Shown here piece by piece: positions 48,088 to 61,517 of a DNA stretch of 64,000 nucleotides. Within the stretch, counting starts at the first letter, position 1. Each line of letters starts with the position of its first letter. A program made the translations under genes and the position numbers. The stretch spans positions 18,164,185 through 18,228,184 of the forward strand of contig NC_136004.1 of NCBI RefSeq assembly GCF_048128805.1, written 5' to 3'. Below the pieces are notes generated by a model. That model made no database searches. It saw only the letters and a program-made list of their open reading frames with translations, and was not told the origin of the DNA. The stretch comes from Centroberyx gerrardi (lineage: Eukaryota; Chordata; Actinopteri; Beryciformes; Berycidae).

Positions 48088-50310
48088 CAAAGCGATACAT
48101 TTACCAAACAAGAATGCATTCTCAAAACCTCTTCCAAATACATAAAAAATTTGTAAGGCTGCGCTAGGCAAGATTTCAAACTTTACAAAATTCAAAGCAT
48201 TATCTCTTGCTGCCACTTGGGGTTGCCAAAGTGCAAAGTTGCCTAATATAGTCACAATGCAGTGGCAGTTTGAGAGCATCTTGCTTCCGTAACTTTACGT
48301 ATTCCCGGTTGAAACAGGATGTTAAGGCGAGACATAATGTGGGTAGGGATCATTCAACAGTGCCCGACGAAGTAAACCAGTGGGGAAAAGCAGTATCCGT
48401 TAGGGAGAGAAAGGTCATTTTATATGAGGGGAGGGGCGGAGGGGGGTATTGCTCAAAAATGCTGATATTGTTTGGAAATGTTTATGCACGTCTACTGGTA
48501 CACCATGAAGCAACCACTACAATCTAGCCACTTTCCAGGAAGTAAACGCAATAAGATTTTGATATGAAAAAAAAAATATATATATATGAAAAAAATATAT
48601 TATATATATTTTTTGTAAATTGTTTGGCATATATTGTTAAATAGGTCCATATTATGACAGAAAATTATCTAACAAGGTGATAAAGTGATTTTTAAAGTGA
48701 TTTCATTGTGACTTTAAATGTACACACCTGCTTGTGGACTTAATATCACACTTTGTTGCTTTCTCTTCTTTTTCTCCTCTTGGAGGGGAACACCCTAGGC
48801 AAAAAACACAAGAGGATGATAATAAGTGTTGGTTTGCTGTTGGTATGCAATGTCTGAAAACATACATAGTCCTGAAACACAAAAATACATTTGTGTAGTA
48901 TTGTGAGGTGTGTCATGTCATGCCAGTCCTATCTGAATACACTGATGACTGTTTTGATGAGGTCTTGTCTGGGAAAAGAAAATCACAGGGGACTAAACAA
49001 AATAAGCAGCTAGAATGATTACTACCATGTCAGAGACATTTGAAATTAAGCCAAGGTTGGAAAAAATAGAAATACCATTAATGACTAACTACCGTGAATT
49101 TTACTATCATACCTGTTTCTCCTTTTCTCTCAAATTCCTCAAGTGGCCTGAAGAGGAGAAAGGAGAGATCTCCATTTTGGCATTTCCTACCAGACAAAAA
49201 CAACAAGATTAAAAGGAAGCAATAGAATTCTTCCCTGCATTTTATGAGTCACACCAATGAAAATGGTGTGTACAATAACCTGTTCTACCTGTGTGTAATG
49301 TTTTTTTATTCAAGTAATAAGCATTCCAGCTAGAACAATATCAAAGAACTACAAAAACAAGTTTGACTTCCAGTTCAAGAATGGGGGCAAGAGGAATAAT
49401 TTTTTTGGAAGGCCTAACTGAGGTGAAACTGACCACAACTTAAACATTTTTTTATATTTTATATTATATGTTTGATATTATGATCTTGTTACTGTGCTTA
49501 TTTTCTTGGAGTGCTCCTGAAAACAACAACAAAGAATGAGGAAATCAAACTTTTTATGAACCTGCAGGGCCTCTGTACTGCTGACAATCCTTCTTGATGT
49601 GGGCAGTTGAACCACACAGGAAGCAGCAGCGCTTTTCTGGCGTTCTCCTCCACCGCTCGTGCTTCAGTGCCCCCTCCCTGTTCCCGTCTGCTGCGTCTGG
49701 GCTTTCTCGTGAGTTCTCCGCCCTTTTCTCCATGTCCCGCCTCTGCTTGGACCTGGGTCAACGTTTCCCGAAATACAATGTTAACAGGTAGCTCGACACG
49801 TGGTGCAGAAGCGCTGGCATGGCACACCTATCCATGGGTAAACACTGCTACAAGTCAGGCGATACCTACTTCTTACGCATGGGACAGTCTTTCATGAAGT
49901 GGCCAATCTTGCCACAGATGCGACAGCAGCGGTCATTGGGGGCCACCTCTCCCTCTGTGAGAACTTGAGGGTCGAAGAAATACTCCTGGGACAGATGTAA
50001 AGAAATGGTGACATCAGTGCTTAGCTTTGATAGATGCCATGTCTATACGCAAATGCAGTATTTTACAGTGAATACCAACCATCTGACTGGGGTACTCAGG
50101 AGGGTAGACTTTGACTGCCGTGCCAAACACTCTTCTGCCATTGATGAAAGCCTTCATGATGAAGTTAGTCACTGTTATGACAATAAGAAGCACAGAGATG
50201 TCAACACAAGTAGATATGAATTAATGAATGAACAAATGAATGAATGAATGAATGAATCATACTTCTCCTAGACAGGCCGGCACCCAGATTATGATTCAGG
50301 TCGAACGGAT
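47964..50310 (-). other. tut7: TUT7 exons 22-28: C-terminal CCHC knuckles and tail
   Basis: Exons in transcript order: 50,263-50,310 (DPFDLNHNLGAGLSR region); 50,080-50,171 (MTNFIMKAFINGRRVFG); 49,870-49,985 (knuckle CRICGKIGHFMKDC); 49,562-49,752 (knuckle CFLCGSTAHIKKDC); 49,113-49,147; 48,728-48,794; 47,964-48,022 (GSLASRHMGRSGHRRSPVE, stop). The last exon matches the conserved GSLSSKYM region of human TUT7. Several donors are weak (GTTGGT, GTTCAT). Confidence 0.88.
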
Positions 50311-51581
50311 CTGTGGTATGAACAGAGAAAAGAAGCGTGACATTTTGCTGTGGAAAAATATTTCCAAGCAGCCATATGCAATCATTTTTAATTCCACAAA
50401 CTGCTATTAAAATCATTCAATACTGATCCCTAAGTTTGATATGCATTTAATTTAACTGAACAGACTGGCCTATTCCACATTGCAATACACAATCATTTCC
50501 AAGGTGGCAAGTAGATGTCGATATCTGGGCACTCTGCATTGTGGGATGGGTGATAATTTGAAACCAGGGGACTACAATCTTCTGCATCTAACACTTATGC
50601 ATTACTGTGCTTTAAAAGATGTGGATTTCTTGTTATCATTGCATATGTCTAAGCTGACCTTCGATGACAATGTACTTGGACGTCCACTGCTTGTTGAAGG
50701 TGGTGAGACGGGCTTGCTGACGGATGCAGACAACATGCTCCCTGAAGTCAAATTCCTCAGTATAGAAGCGGAGCAGGCCTAGCCACAGCTCCCCCACTGT
50801 CTCAGTGTTCATCCCGTACTGTGTCCAGCGACTGGGCTGCAGGTGGAGGAAGACAAGAATGACAATGTGTTAAGATACTGTGTGTGACGTGCATGCACAG
50901 AGAAACCTTTGCACGAGCACACATGAAGACAGAAAGATGCATAGCATAAAGGCAATTAACCAGTCAATTTTTTAATGCACTTACTGTGACTTCATTAGTC
51001 ATCATTCTCCAACATTACCTTCCCCCTGCCCTTCAGGATTTTCAACTTTGCAACTTTATTTTTTGTTTTTCCTTAAAGGAGAATGAGCAGTGCACTCCCA
51101 AACGTGTTTCAGTTGACAGAGTAGTAAGGTTTAACAGGAGATGGCATAGGGAAAATAGCAAAGTGGACTCCAAGTCAAATGTGTGGTTCCAGCAACAAGA
51201 GTCTCAGCCACTACCACATCTTTAAACATATTCTTTAGAAGTAAATGCAAACACACATAATTACTTCATAATTACTAATGATCCCATAATATATAAAAAA
51301 AACACCATATTGTTGACTGCTCAGGAACTCACCATATGCAAGAAAACAAGTACTGAAAACTATAAATGTTACACCGAAGTGAAATGTCTCCCTAGATCCC
51401 AGTTTAGAGTTTCTATTCAAGTTTCTATTCATTTCTATTCAAGGTTCTGTGTGGAGTATTAGGATATGAGAGCAGAGCATAAGATTCCAATCAAAACTTT
51501 TAACCACACAGAAAATCAATCATGACTCTCCATTTAAAATCAAACACAATGCTTAACACAAACAGAGGTGCCATGCATTGG

Positions 51582-51624
<43 letters not shown>

Positions 51625-54600
51625 AAAAAAAGACTCACCAGTGTTTCCAGAAAATCAAAGAAGTACACATTCCAGCCATCCACCAGAACCTCCGGCTTCT
51701 TCTCTCCATCGTAAATCTGCAACAAACACATACAAAAAGTCCATAGAAGACAACTTCCAGAGTTAATGACAACATCAACTAATCCTAATTGATCAGTTCT
51801 ACAAGTTCTGATATTTTGTGAGCTTGGAATTATAAAGGATCTATCTGGGTAAAGTTCTGAGATACTGAGCATCAAAGTTTTGACATTGCAGCTGGCAACA
51901 CTGTCATGTAGTGAAATCTATTTATAGCTTAACAAGGCCTGCACCTCGATGGTACTTGGAATGCAAAATATCAAAATCCTAAAACAATTAGAAATTGGAT
52001 TTTTAAGAGGGCTCAAACAGAGATAGAGCCTTATAATTCCAAGCGCATGATTTAATGTTGTGAAGCACTTTGTTACCTGTATTGAAAAGTGCTATACCAA
52101 TAAAGTTGTTATTATTATGATTTGTTACCTCCTGCAGCACAGGGATAACTGGTGGTTCTCTCTGCTGGAGGAAGAACAGGACCATGAGGGTGTAGGCATA
52201 GGAGGAGAGGCTGCCGCGGGACGCATCCCCAATATCACACATCTGTAACGGGACAAAAAAAAACATTTATCAATACACAGGATATGATGTTAATATCCCT
52301 TGTGCCATAATCCAAGGTGAGCATTCATATAGAGGCCCAGTTCAGAGTTTAACAGAATGATATACTACCATACCAATGAGCACCATAGAAAACATCAGGC
52401 TACACCGTCATAAATCTACAGCACCATAAGACAGGCAGCAACATTCACCAGCTACCTACTCTAGTTTCAGGGTGCATTAGCATATTCACCTTGGCGAAAA
52501 CCTTCATGACGTAGCAGAGGATCTTCACTCTCCTGTCAATGGCAGCGTACGATGCCAGCAGGTGTGTGTTGTGCAGGGCCTGAAAACAAAAGTGCCAGTA
52601 TGTACAGTCAATGACTAACTTCTTAAACAGCGAATAAGAGAGGTGTGTTTATCCACTGACCCTCCTAACGGTCACTGGAAAAATACTGCATCAGGCCTAC
52701 TGACCGATTTCAGCCTAAACGAGAAGAAAGTGAGAAGAGAGAGAAGAGGGAGAAAGTGAGCGCTTTGAAGTCCCTACCAGTGTGTTGTAGAGGCTGATGT
52801 CTCCCTCCAGGCCGGTGCGAACGTGGTAGAACTTGACGATTGGTACTTTGGCCGTAGTGATGGGCAGGATGTTCCTCAGACCTGGTGGAATGAGAGGATA
52901 TAGATGTGGAGTCAGTTTAAAAAGGATATCTTGACAATTTGCATTTTATTTGTTTTCATAAATATCTTTTTCTTCACCAGGAATTTGTCACATCATCGGA
53001 AAAAGGTTTATTCATTTGACCTTTAGCTTTCCTTAAAATGGCTTGTTAGCATTCCTCAATGGGAACCAAATGCCTCCTGAAGACAAATAACAGACGGTGC
53101 TAGGAACTGGAGGTACATGAATGCCAAATGTCATCTGTTTCCCACCAGCCCAAGTCCCTTGTCCCTAACCTGGGTGTTTCTTTAGCAGTCTCGCCAGGCT
53201 CTCAATGATACCAATGCAGTCAAGATCCTGAGGGGGAAAAAAAAAAAATCATGGACAGATGAGAAAACATACTAGTTGTATCTTATGAATTCGAGATGGG
53301 AATCAATCACACTAGCAAACAAATCATTAATTTTCTCTATTTTCTTCTGACAAGAAACAAGCTGAAAATGTTTTTGAAGTGAGCCAGGTCAAAATTGAAA
53401 AAGCACACAAAAAACTACGTAATGTACTTGTCTTGCAGTATACTAGGATGGCCTCCGAAACAGAAGCTCACTTGATGCAGAGATACTTACGTCTGTGGAC
53501 TCCTTCCCCTCCAGCACCATGCAGATGTCTAGGTCACTCTGTCTGAAGCCAAAGCCATTTTTGGATGATCCAAACAGCTGCAGCCTAGCCCCTGTCCATC
53601 CAAAAACACGAGTTATAGAATTTAATCTTAAATCTGCTCTCTGTTCTCCATCTTGGTAGCGGATTGGTACATACACAAATCCAATAAAGGCATTAACATT
53701 TCTAAGAGGCAAATTAATGGTAATGGTGGTTTACTTCACCAGCAAACTGCCGTCTGACAAAGTTTTCCAGGTCTTGAAGGATGTGCTCTCTTACACCCAC
53801 TTCCAGTTCATCAGGGGCAAAGTCCTCTAAAGAGACACAAAGACCCACACTCAGATACACCATCGTAGACGAAAGTAAAGCTTACTGAAAGGATGTCACA
53901 CTGTTCAAGAATCTATGCATACATGAACAACTGAGATCTTAAAAACAGCATTTGGTCTACTCTACATCTCGGCTGTAGACTGCTTTCACTTGCCAATATT
54001 TGGTCCATGTCGGTAGATAATCAAAGTCCTTCTAAAATACTGTATCTGATGATGGTAAGTAAAATTGAGAGAATCTACTAAATAAACTCATGTATTAGCC
54101 TATGGATTTCAAACACACAAAGTCATTGAATAAACATGTTGCATCAAATGTATGTATGCCGCAGGTAAATGACTATCCATATCCTTAATTTAACATGTCA
54201 TAATAATATTAATATCACTCACAGGTGACATATTTATTACTGATAATGTCATCACCTCTGACCCAAAATATTAATGCAGCCAAATGATGTGTTGGTGGCA
54301 CCAGTGACATCAGTGGGAAAAAAAATCTGGGGGGCGGGACAAAGAGATCTCAAAGAGAGAACTTTAAGCAGTTTTCAAAACAGCAATAACCAGTAATGTG
54401 CACACAAACACACACAGAAACACTTACTGTAGCACTGCTCACAGACTTGGTTAAGGATATTGAGAAACTTTGATGTCATGGGGGGCAAGGGATCCAGCTC
54501 CACTTTCTTGAAATCTTCCGGGCAGTCTTTCTTCAGATGGCCATCACGCTTACACAAGCTGCACACAACCATGTGTGACTGAGAGAGATTGAAAGGAGTT

Positions 54601-57600
54601 TAACACACGCAATGCACGCGAGCTTGTTTGAGACAATTTCTTGTCTAGTTCTACTTCCAGTCATCTCTGATTTCAATGATTATCACCTAACTTTAATATG
54701 ATGTACAAATGTTGTTAGAAATGATTTTGGCTTTGTTTTTCATTGTTTGTTTACACATTAAGATTAGGAGCATCGCTTTCCAGAAAGCCATAGGCTACAT
54801 AAAGACGTATAATGAAAACAAACACGAGGTAACACTTACCTTGCCTCGGGTGAATGCTTGCTTGGTGAACTCATAGGACAGGCTGATCTGTTTTGGGCTC
54901 TGATTTTCTGGGCCCTCATCTTTAGTTGTGTCCTCTACAGGTGGGTGTGACAGACTGGAAGGAGCCTCCTCCTCCTCTTCCTCATCCATGGAACCAGGCG
55001 TGTCCAAATCTGGACCCTCCTCGTCAGAGAGAAGTTCCTCCCCTGAGATCTCATCCACTGGGAAAAGCTCCTCGTCCTCCGTGGTGAGGCTATCCAGGTG
55101 GCGTCTGTTGTACATGTCCACATCGTCATACTCCTCCACCTCATCTTCCTCGTCTTCAGAGAGGCTGCTTTTGCCCAAGTCCACTTTTTCTTTCTCTCTC
55201 TCTTCGTCCGAGTCATTCTCATCCCCAACTTCCTCCTCTTCTTCAATAATGCAATCAGAATCTTGAGGGCCATCTTCTTCGGTTTTGGGGCTATTGGCAG
55301 CTTGTGACTGAAGGGTGAGAGCACCGATACCTGATAGGTGCATGGTTTCCTCTTTCACAGCCTTAGTGCCTGCCCCCTGAATAGGCCCTTGCATTGTTTC
55401 CATCTTGTGATTAGGAGCTGGGGTGTTGAGTGGCAGTGCAAAGTACTTGTATGTGGTTTTGAGGCAGTGGAGGATATACTCGTACATTTGCTGACTGTTC
55501 ACAGTCCGGGCCACGTTCCTCTTCACAGCAAATGGGTCTGAACACAGGAACACAGATATTAATGTGGCAGTTTAAAACACCTCAGAGTAAGACCAAAACA
55601 CTTGAGTGATCACGCTCTTTTAAGATTCAACAGACAAGCCAAAAGTGCAGACCAAGCTCAAGGTTAAAAGGGCAAATACATTTATATTAACAAAGTTAGG
55701 GCTGGGTAGCATTTGGAGCTTTTTAGTACCATTGAATTCTGATACCAAATAAACCTTTTTCAACATTTTGTTGAATGAAAGCATTTTAAACCCTTTTATT
55801 TTTTTTTATAAAGCCAGCTATTTACTTTCACAAATGACCACATGGCAAAAAAATCCTCAGAAAATCTATTTAGTCTATTTATATAGCAATTACAATTTCT
55901 TTATGAAATGATTTATTTAATATAGGAATTAAGATTTAGATATAAATTACAATGAATCAATCAATCAAATGAATCAAACTGTTGTTGAGAAGACATAAAA
56001 TGGAGTTGAGGATGCTTGGAGATAATATATTTAGGTTAAACAAATTGGGATGCAGTCTTGTCATCACAGCAACTGCTGCCACAAATAAAAGGGGATCACA
56101 TGGGAGAAACTGGAGGAGCCAAGACTTGTTTTTGGCAGAAGGGGTTGGAGTGGCCATTGGCTTAGAATGTAATGAGTTATGATCACATTACCTAGGTTAG
56201 CTCTTTCTTAGCCAACGGTGCTAACAGTAAATGGAAAGGAAACAAAGCGTGGAGAAAGGCCTGCCTCCATGAGAGAGGGCTTTGTTGTTGGCTAACGTTA
56301 GCACTGTCTGAATCAAGTCTAATAACCAGACAGTTAATAGTAGCCTATCTATCACAAAATCACAAAGTATCACTGAACAAATCACTAGCATTCATGCATG
56401 CATCGTTGGCTGGGGTTGAGTCAAATTCTTTGACCGCTTCCTTTTTAAGATTAGGAAAAAAAAAAAATCAGTCAGAAGTGCACTGAAGCAATATTTGCTG
56501 TTTCAAGCAGAGCACTGGCACACAGCCAGTAGCCTTGCACATGATTGCTTTCCCAATCACAACTAAACCTGAATACAACAACACTAGTCATGACTGGCTG
56601 TGAGAAGAGTGACAATAGAATGGATTGGCCCAATGATCCATGTCTCTGAAACTTAAAGCATCGGAAGTTACCAAAGATCCAAACATTTCTTGGTGCATGG
56701 TAGTGGGTGAATTTCATTACCCAGCCCTAAACAAGGTACACTTTTTAGTCTCTGTTCAAACTCATACTAAAAGTGAGAAAGCTCCTAACCCTCCACAGCA
56801 ATGCGTTTCTTTGGCCAGTCTTTAGCCTCCCGGGAGAGAACAGCACTGGTGCGCACGCTGATTACATTGTCTGCCATGTTGAACTCAAGCGAATAGAAGC
56901 GAAGCATTTCAACCCACAGGAGCCCAACTTCCACAGAGGAGCGAGTGCTCTGAAACACCAGTGGAGCCTGTGGAGAAACAAACGTACACACACTTACACT
57001 AGATCCTTTCAGGTACTAGTCACCTTAATAGCTTAAAACAAAACAAGTGAATTTTTCTCCTGATATCAATTTCAACGTGTAACTTCATCACTTTCTAAGT
57101 TGAGATTCATCGTTCACTGGCAAAGTCTTCTCTAGTAGAAAAAAAGCTCACCCTCTGGCTGAGATCAATTTGTGATTCATCTAAAATATATGCATTGTAA
57201 ATCACACATTTATGCATTCAGAGAGAAAATATGCATAGTTCAAGAATAAAATGACCCCTCCTCCAGACATCTCAACAGACAGGCTCACATGGATCTGAAT
57301 AGTTCACGTGAGGCCACTCACTGAAAACAATGTTATGTGAACAATCATTGTGTTCACTGGAGGAACGTGGACATTAACCAAAAAGTTTGTGTGCAGCACA
57401 CCACAAAAACAACAAACAAAACTGCTAAAAAATAAATATACTTTTTAGAAATCCCACTTAGATTTACATGTGTGGCCATGATTACCTTTCCCTTCATATA
57501 GGAGCCGTCTGCTGGCTGTGATGATTCTTTGGAGGCAGGGCCGTAAGTCCAGTGCACATATCCATCTTCTAGGTGTGTGAGACTGAAGTCAGGCAGCTTG

Positions 57601-60600
57601 CTCAGTGAAAACACCTTAACCTAAAAGGCAATAAGATGATAAATAAAGCTTATATTGAACAAATCTTAAGAACATGATGAATGTTTCAGAGTTAAACCAA
57701 TGCTATATATTTAATTTACTCCAGGATAAAGGTGAAAAACACACACCTCATGGTTCAGGTAGGTGGGCAAGAGGGACTCTTTGCGCTGCTGCAAGAAGTA
57801 GATGACCATGAGTGCGAAGACATATGGTGGCAGCCCGCCTTCGTCTGCTCGGTCCACCTGACAGATCTAAGCCCACATACATAACAAGAACAACAAATGT
57901 TAAACTAGAATGTAGTCTTACCAATGAAGAATAATGTGATGTTTTGCAAATAAAACTCATTGGGACAAACTGGGCCACCTGTACCAGTTGCCTCGCTAAT
58001 GTGAGCAACAGGTTAGAGTCTCAACTGGAAACTCACCCGGGCCCAATGTCTGAGGCCAACGACCAGTGGAGGGAGGAGATGCTCCCGATTGGCTACGGCA
58101 GAAAGATAGGAGGTGGTCTGGCACGCGTTGTCATTCCCTGCACTCACTTTGCAGATCAGGCCACTGTGGGAAAAATAACAATATCAGCTAAACTTCTCCA
58201 GTAGATGTAGTGCCCGTCTGCATGTGATTATGTAATCCTGATACGTGTCATTCTTTTTTTTCTCTCTGCATGGAAGAAAATGTTGCGTCAAACTCCATTG
58301 CAAATTCTGGTAGTTTCATGTTGCTTTACTTAACAAACATGAATACCTCAAAGAACATGAGTTTTTCTGAATCATTAGGGTCCATTGGTAAATTCGGTAT
58401 ACAAATAATTCACCAAGCAGCACTTATTTCCACAGAATGTCAACTTTTACAATTAATTCGCACTGCTTACTGGAAGAACATTTTAGGAATTCTAGGATTA
58501 ACCAGTTCTAAACTATGACAGGTTAACAAGAATCCAGCTACTGTATCCGGGATACAGTAACTGTTCAGGTGTTTGTGCCCAATAGTGCCATTTCAGCATT
58601 GCACAGTGAAAAAAGCACCATTTTACTGGGTTTCGGTTTACAGTATTCTCACATGTACGCCTACATGTGTGTTTGGGCTTGCTGCACCTATGTGCAAAAC
58701 AAAATGAGGCACCAATAATGAACCTGCAGACTCAACCAATTTAACAACAAATGTACTCGCTGATGTCAACAAGTCATTGTAGTCATGATTTCTACAATCA
58801 AGACACTGAAATAACAAACCTAACAACAACAAACCTGTCAGCAGAGAAGGAATTGTCTCAATATGAAACAGTGGCTACATGTCCAAGTTGGTTCAAGACA
58901 GTTCTAGAGCAAATAATTGTTACAGCAAATGAATGAGACACCCACCTCTTTTTCTCTTTGCACATGACCACAGGCACCCTAGCATGGAAATCAGCTTCCA
59001 GGTCGAAGTAGAGAGCTGAAGGCACAAGACAGGTTAAAGAAAAAAAAACAACAACAAACATCCATGACAGGCTTGTTCTTAGAGGATACTCGACTGGATA
59101 TTTTGTTTATTGTTAATCCCCTCGGTGAAATATCTCAATAAGGGAAACAGCTAAATATTTTAGGCATTGGAAGAGAGGCAAAGCGACTCACGGCTCACAG
59201 AGAGGCTCTCCTTGACCAGCAACAAGACATCTGGCTGATGCATCTGTGAATACATTCCATTTCAAAGCCTTTATACAACATAAATACAACATAAAAGGAC
59301 ATATATGAATATGGCGAGCCCTGCAAGCACAACAGCCACAAAACAATCAACATCAACATGTAATACTAAGAATGCAAAGGAGATGCAAAGGAAATGGTTT
59401 AACATACACACTATCGACGTCACTCTGGGATACTCACGTGAGGGGGATACTGAATGTCAATGTTGATATCTGAATCCTTAAATCCAAACTTAGTGCAAGA
59501 CGATCCATATAGCCTGAGCTTGATCTCTATAGATTAGAGATAAAGAGACGGGGAGAGAGAGAGTTGATGTAAGGTGTAACCAAAAGCCTGTTTGCTTAGA
59601 TGCAGTAACATCTTAAGGATGAATTCTGTCACCAATCCAAGCTTTTCTCCTGAGGTGGCTTACCAGGCAGGACGGACAGAAGGAGGTCTTGCATGGTGGA
59701 GACAATAAACTGTCTCCTCTCTACATCCTGGTCACTCAACCCTTGTTCCCTGACAACAGCCTCTAGCACAGCACCCACTGCACTGATCTGCTCCGGCCCA
59801 GGAGGTAGGATCTCAGTCAGCATCACCTGCTCTTGCCTCTCCTATGAGCCCAAATATGAACACACACACAAAAATCCCAGTTTTTAATGCACAAAGACTG
59901 ATATTATTTATGATGCACTGGTCCAAACTGTACATGCTATACATTAGTTACTGCACAGTGACAGAATGGTAGCTTCATGTGTCTACAAATAGCCTAAGTG
60001 CACTGTCATAGTCAAGTTTTACCATGACTGTTACAGAAGGCTAATAATAATAAGACCATCTCTTACCTTGGCCCTCTTCTTGTGCCACTTGTCCTTGATG
60101 TGTCTGTGGGCAGCAGACACCGATTCCAGCAGAACATCACACAGACAGCAGGTGTAAAGTGCATTGGGGTTGCTGCGGGACCTCTGAACCAATTTAAAGG
60201 AGGAGAATACAGACATCACACAATCGCTGCAATAATTTGGAACCCAGCAAAAATAGGATTCCTTTAATGCTGTTTATACAATGGCATTGGTTAGTTTCAA
60301 CCAGAGATGCATTACACGCTGATATTTCCCATAAACCACTGCTACCTATGCTTTATTGGTTGCTACAGCAACTCTTGTTGTAACCAGGGAGCAAGTTAGT
60401 GATATGTAGTGATCTTTTCCCCTGTTTTTTATTCTTATGTATGTACGCCTCTTTAAAGAAATTTTTAAGACACACATGCATCATAACCACTGTATAAAAA
60501 CCATAATACCCTTGAGGACTTTCTTAACCCAGCTGAACCTCATACCTGTTGCATCAGTACTAACCCTAATCAGAGTAAAGAAGGCCTTCTCAGGTATTTT

Positions 60601-61517
60601 TGCTACAAAAAGAACTTAGGGGGAAAATTTTGAGCTGTGTCACTGAAGCAACCCCGTTGAGTGCACTCACCTTCTTCAGGCGGAAGATCTCGTCTCTGTT
60701 AAGTCGCTCCTCCGCCTGCCGTAGGCCTAGCAGCTCTTTAGCAGAGAGCGTTGACTCATCAATCACTGGGCCCCTGTCGTCTTCCCCAAAAGCCCTCCTC
60801 CTGTCTCGGTTTCTCCTTGTTCCCCCTTTGAGAAGAACAAATAACATGCATTACAAACCAATAGATTGACTGGGCTTACATGGATGCATAGCATAGATAT
60901 TGTAAATTTAGCCTACTTGTTAGTCAACATGATAAAATGACAGTGTTAATGAGCGGCATGTAAAAGTCATAGTAAGTCAATAGTGCTTATTGTTAACGGG
61001 AGAACAGTGAGCCAACATGGTTGCTTGCTATAGCTCAACATCTCATTTTACCATGCATCTGTTCCATTCTTTCCCAATTGAGTTTGGTCCTCAAGTCCTC
61101 ACCCGAGTTGTGAGCAGTGCCATCAGCGGACTCCCTCCTCCCCTGCTCCCTGTCCTCCTTCAGATCTTCTCCCTGGCTGCTCTTCCTCCAGTGCTGCTGC
61201 GGGCGTTCTCTCCAGTTATCCTCCCGACCCCCAACATTGTTTTCAGGGCCTGGGAACCTCCGGAAGCCATCCTTCTGCGAGGGGCTGTGTCCACCTCTGA
61301 ATCCCCCAGGGGAGCTACTCAGGGGCCCCAGTCCTCCCTTCTTAGGGCTGGCGCGGTAGGGTCCACCCTGGTTCTTCTTGCCCTGGTGACCTCCCTCATG
61401 TTTGGAGCTGTATCCTCGACCCTGGTCCTGGTTTCTCCAGCTTTCTGCCTCATCTGCTGCCATGCCCCTCTCCCAGCCTCCTTGCCTGGCGCGGTGCGGC
61501 CTGCCTGACTCTTCCAT
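47964..61517 (-). CDS. tut7: Terminal uridylyltransferase 7 (ZCCHC6; 28 coding exons, complete)
   Basis: A cytoplasmic RNA 3'-uridylyltransferase that oligouridylates mRNAs and, with LIN28, mono- or oligouridylates pre-let-7. The protein is 1,300 residues (human about 1,495), from 3,903 bp in 28 coding exons whose phases all agree. Domain order: disordered basic N-terminus, C2H2-like zinc finger (about 195-222), an inactive first nucleotidyltransferase domain, a long acidic linker (about 560-760), CCHC knuckle 1 (from Cys784), an active nucleotidyltransferase domain (Asp877, Asp879, Asp938), CCHC 2 (Cys1166, Cys1169, His1174, Cys1179), CCHC 3 (Cys1227, Cys1230, His1235, Cys1240) and a basic tail. 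Synteny with ISCA1 and sequence favour TUT7 over TUT4. The start is the first ATG in frame after an apparent acceptor, so a non-coding first exon lies upstream. Confidence 0.97.
48028..48084. repeat. (AC)28 tract at the TUT7 last-exon acceptor
   Basis: On the transcript strand this is a 57-nt (TG)n tract followed directly by TTCAG and the last coding exon. The repeat therefore takes the place of the polypyrimidine tract. Confidence 0.95.
50659..54578 (-). other. tut7: TUT7 exons 13-21: CCHC 1 and active nucleotidyltransferase domain
   Basis: Exons in order: 54,428-54,578 (knuckle CSLCKRDGHLKKDC); 53,740-53,826; 53,491-53,591 (FGSSKNGFGFRQSDLDICM, holding the GS motif and Asp877/Asp879); 53,170-53,227; 52,778-52,881 (LEGDISLYNTL, third catalytic Asp938); 52,490-52,579; 52,129-52,242 (MCDIGDASRGSLSSYAYTLM); 51,639-51,716; 50,659-50,836 (PAP-associated part, EEFDFREHV). 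The catalytic triad is complete, so the enzyme should be active. Confidence 0.92.
51585..51617. repeat. (TA)n microsatellite in TUT7 intron
   Basis: About 16 TA units, 22 nt into the intron after exon 51,639-51,716 in transcript direction. Confidence 0.95.
54840..56967 (-). other. tut7: TUT7 exons 11-12: end of first domain and acidic linker
   Basis: Exon 56,790-56,967 encodes the end of the first nucleotidyltransferase unit (RFYSLEFNMADNVISVRT, DWPKKRIAVE). The large exon 54,840-55,537 (698 bp) starts DPFAVKRNVARTVNSQQ, continues through YILHCLKTTYKYFALP, and then encodes a long Glu/Asp/Ser-rich linker with runs of five or more acidic residues before YEFTKQAFTRGK. The linker is low in complexity and accounts for much of the length difference from mammals. 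Intron 55,538-56,789 is non-coding, with an A/T-rich repeat-like interior. Confidence 0.9.
57486..61517 (-). other. tut7: TUT7 exons 1-10: N-terminus, zinc finger, inactive first domain
   Basis: Exons in order: 61,103-61,517; 60,671-60,825 (GPVIDESTLSAKELLGLRQ); 60,067-60,183 (zinc finger CCLCDVLLESVSAAHRHIKD); 59,664-59,841; 59,438-59,526 (YGSSCTKFGFKDSDINIDIQ, with Asn in place of a catalytic Asp); 59,192-59,243; 58,946-59,015; 58,037-58,163; 57,747-57,866; 57,486-57,620. The missing carboxylate in the first domain is the known state in vertebrate TUT4/TUT7, where this unit binds LIN28/pre-let-7 instead of catalysing. Confidence 0.9.

Noticed and set aside
54928-55307. Ser-rich plus-strand frames
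   Set aside because: They mirror the acidic linker exon of TUT7 on the other strand.
61017-61508. 163-codon plus-strand open frame rich in L, P and S
   Set aside because: It is antisense to the first TUT7 coding exon, whose frame joins correctly to the following exons.
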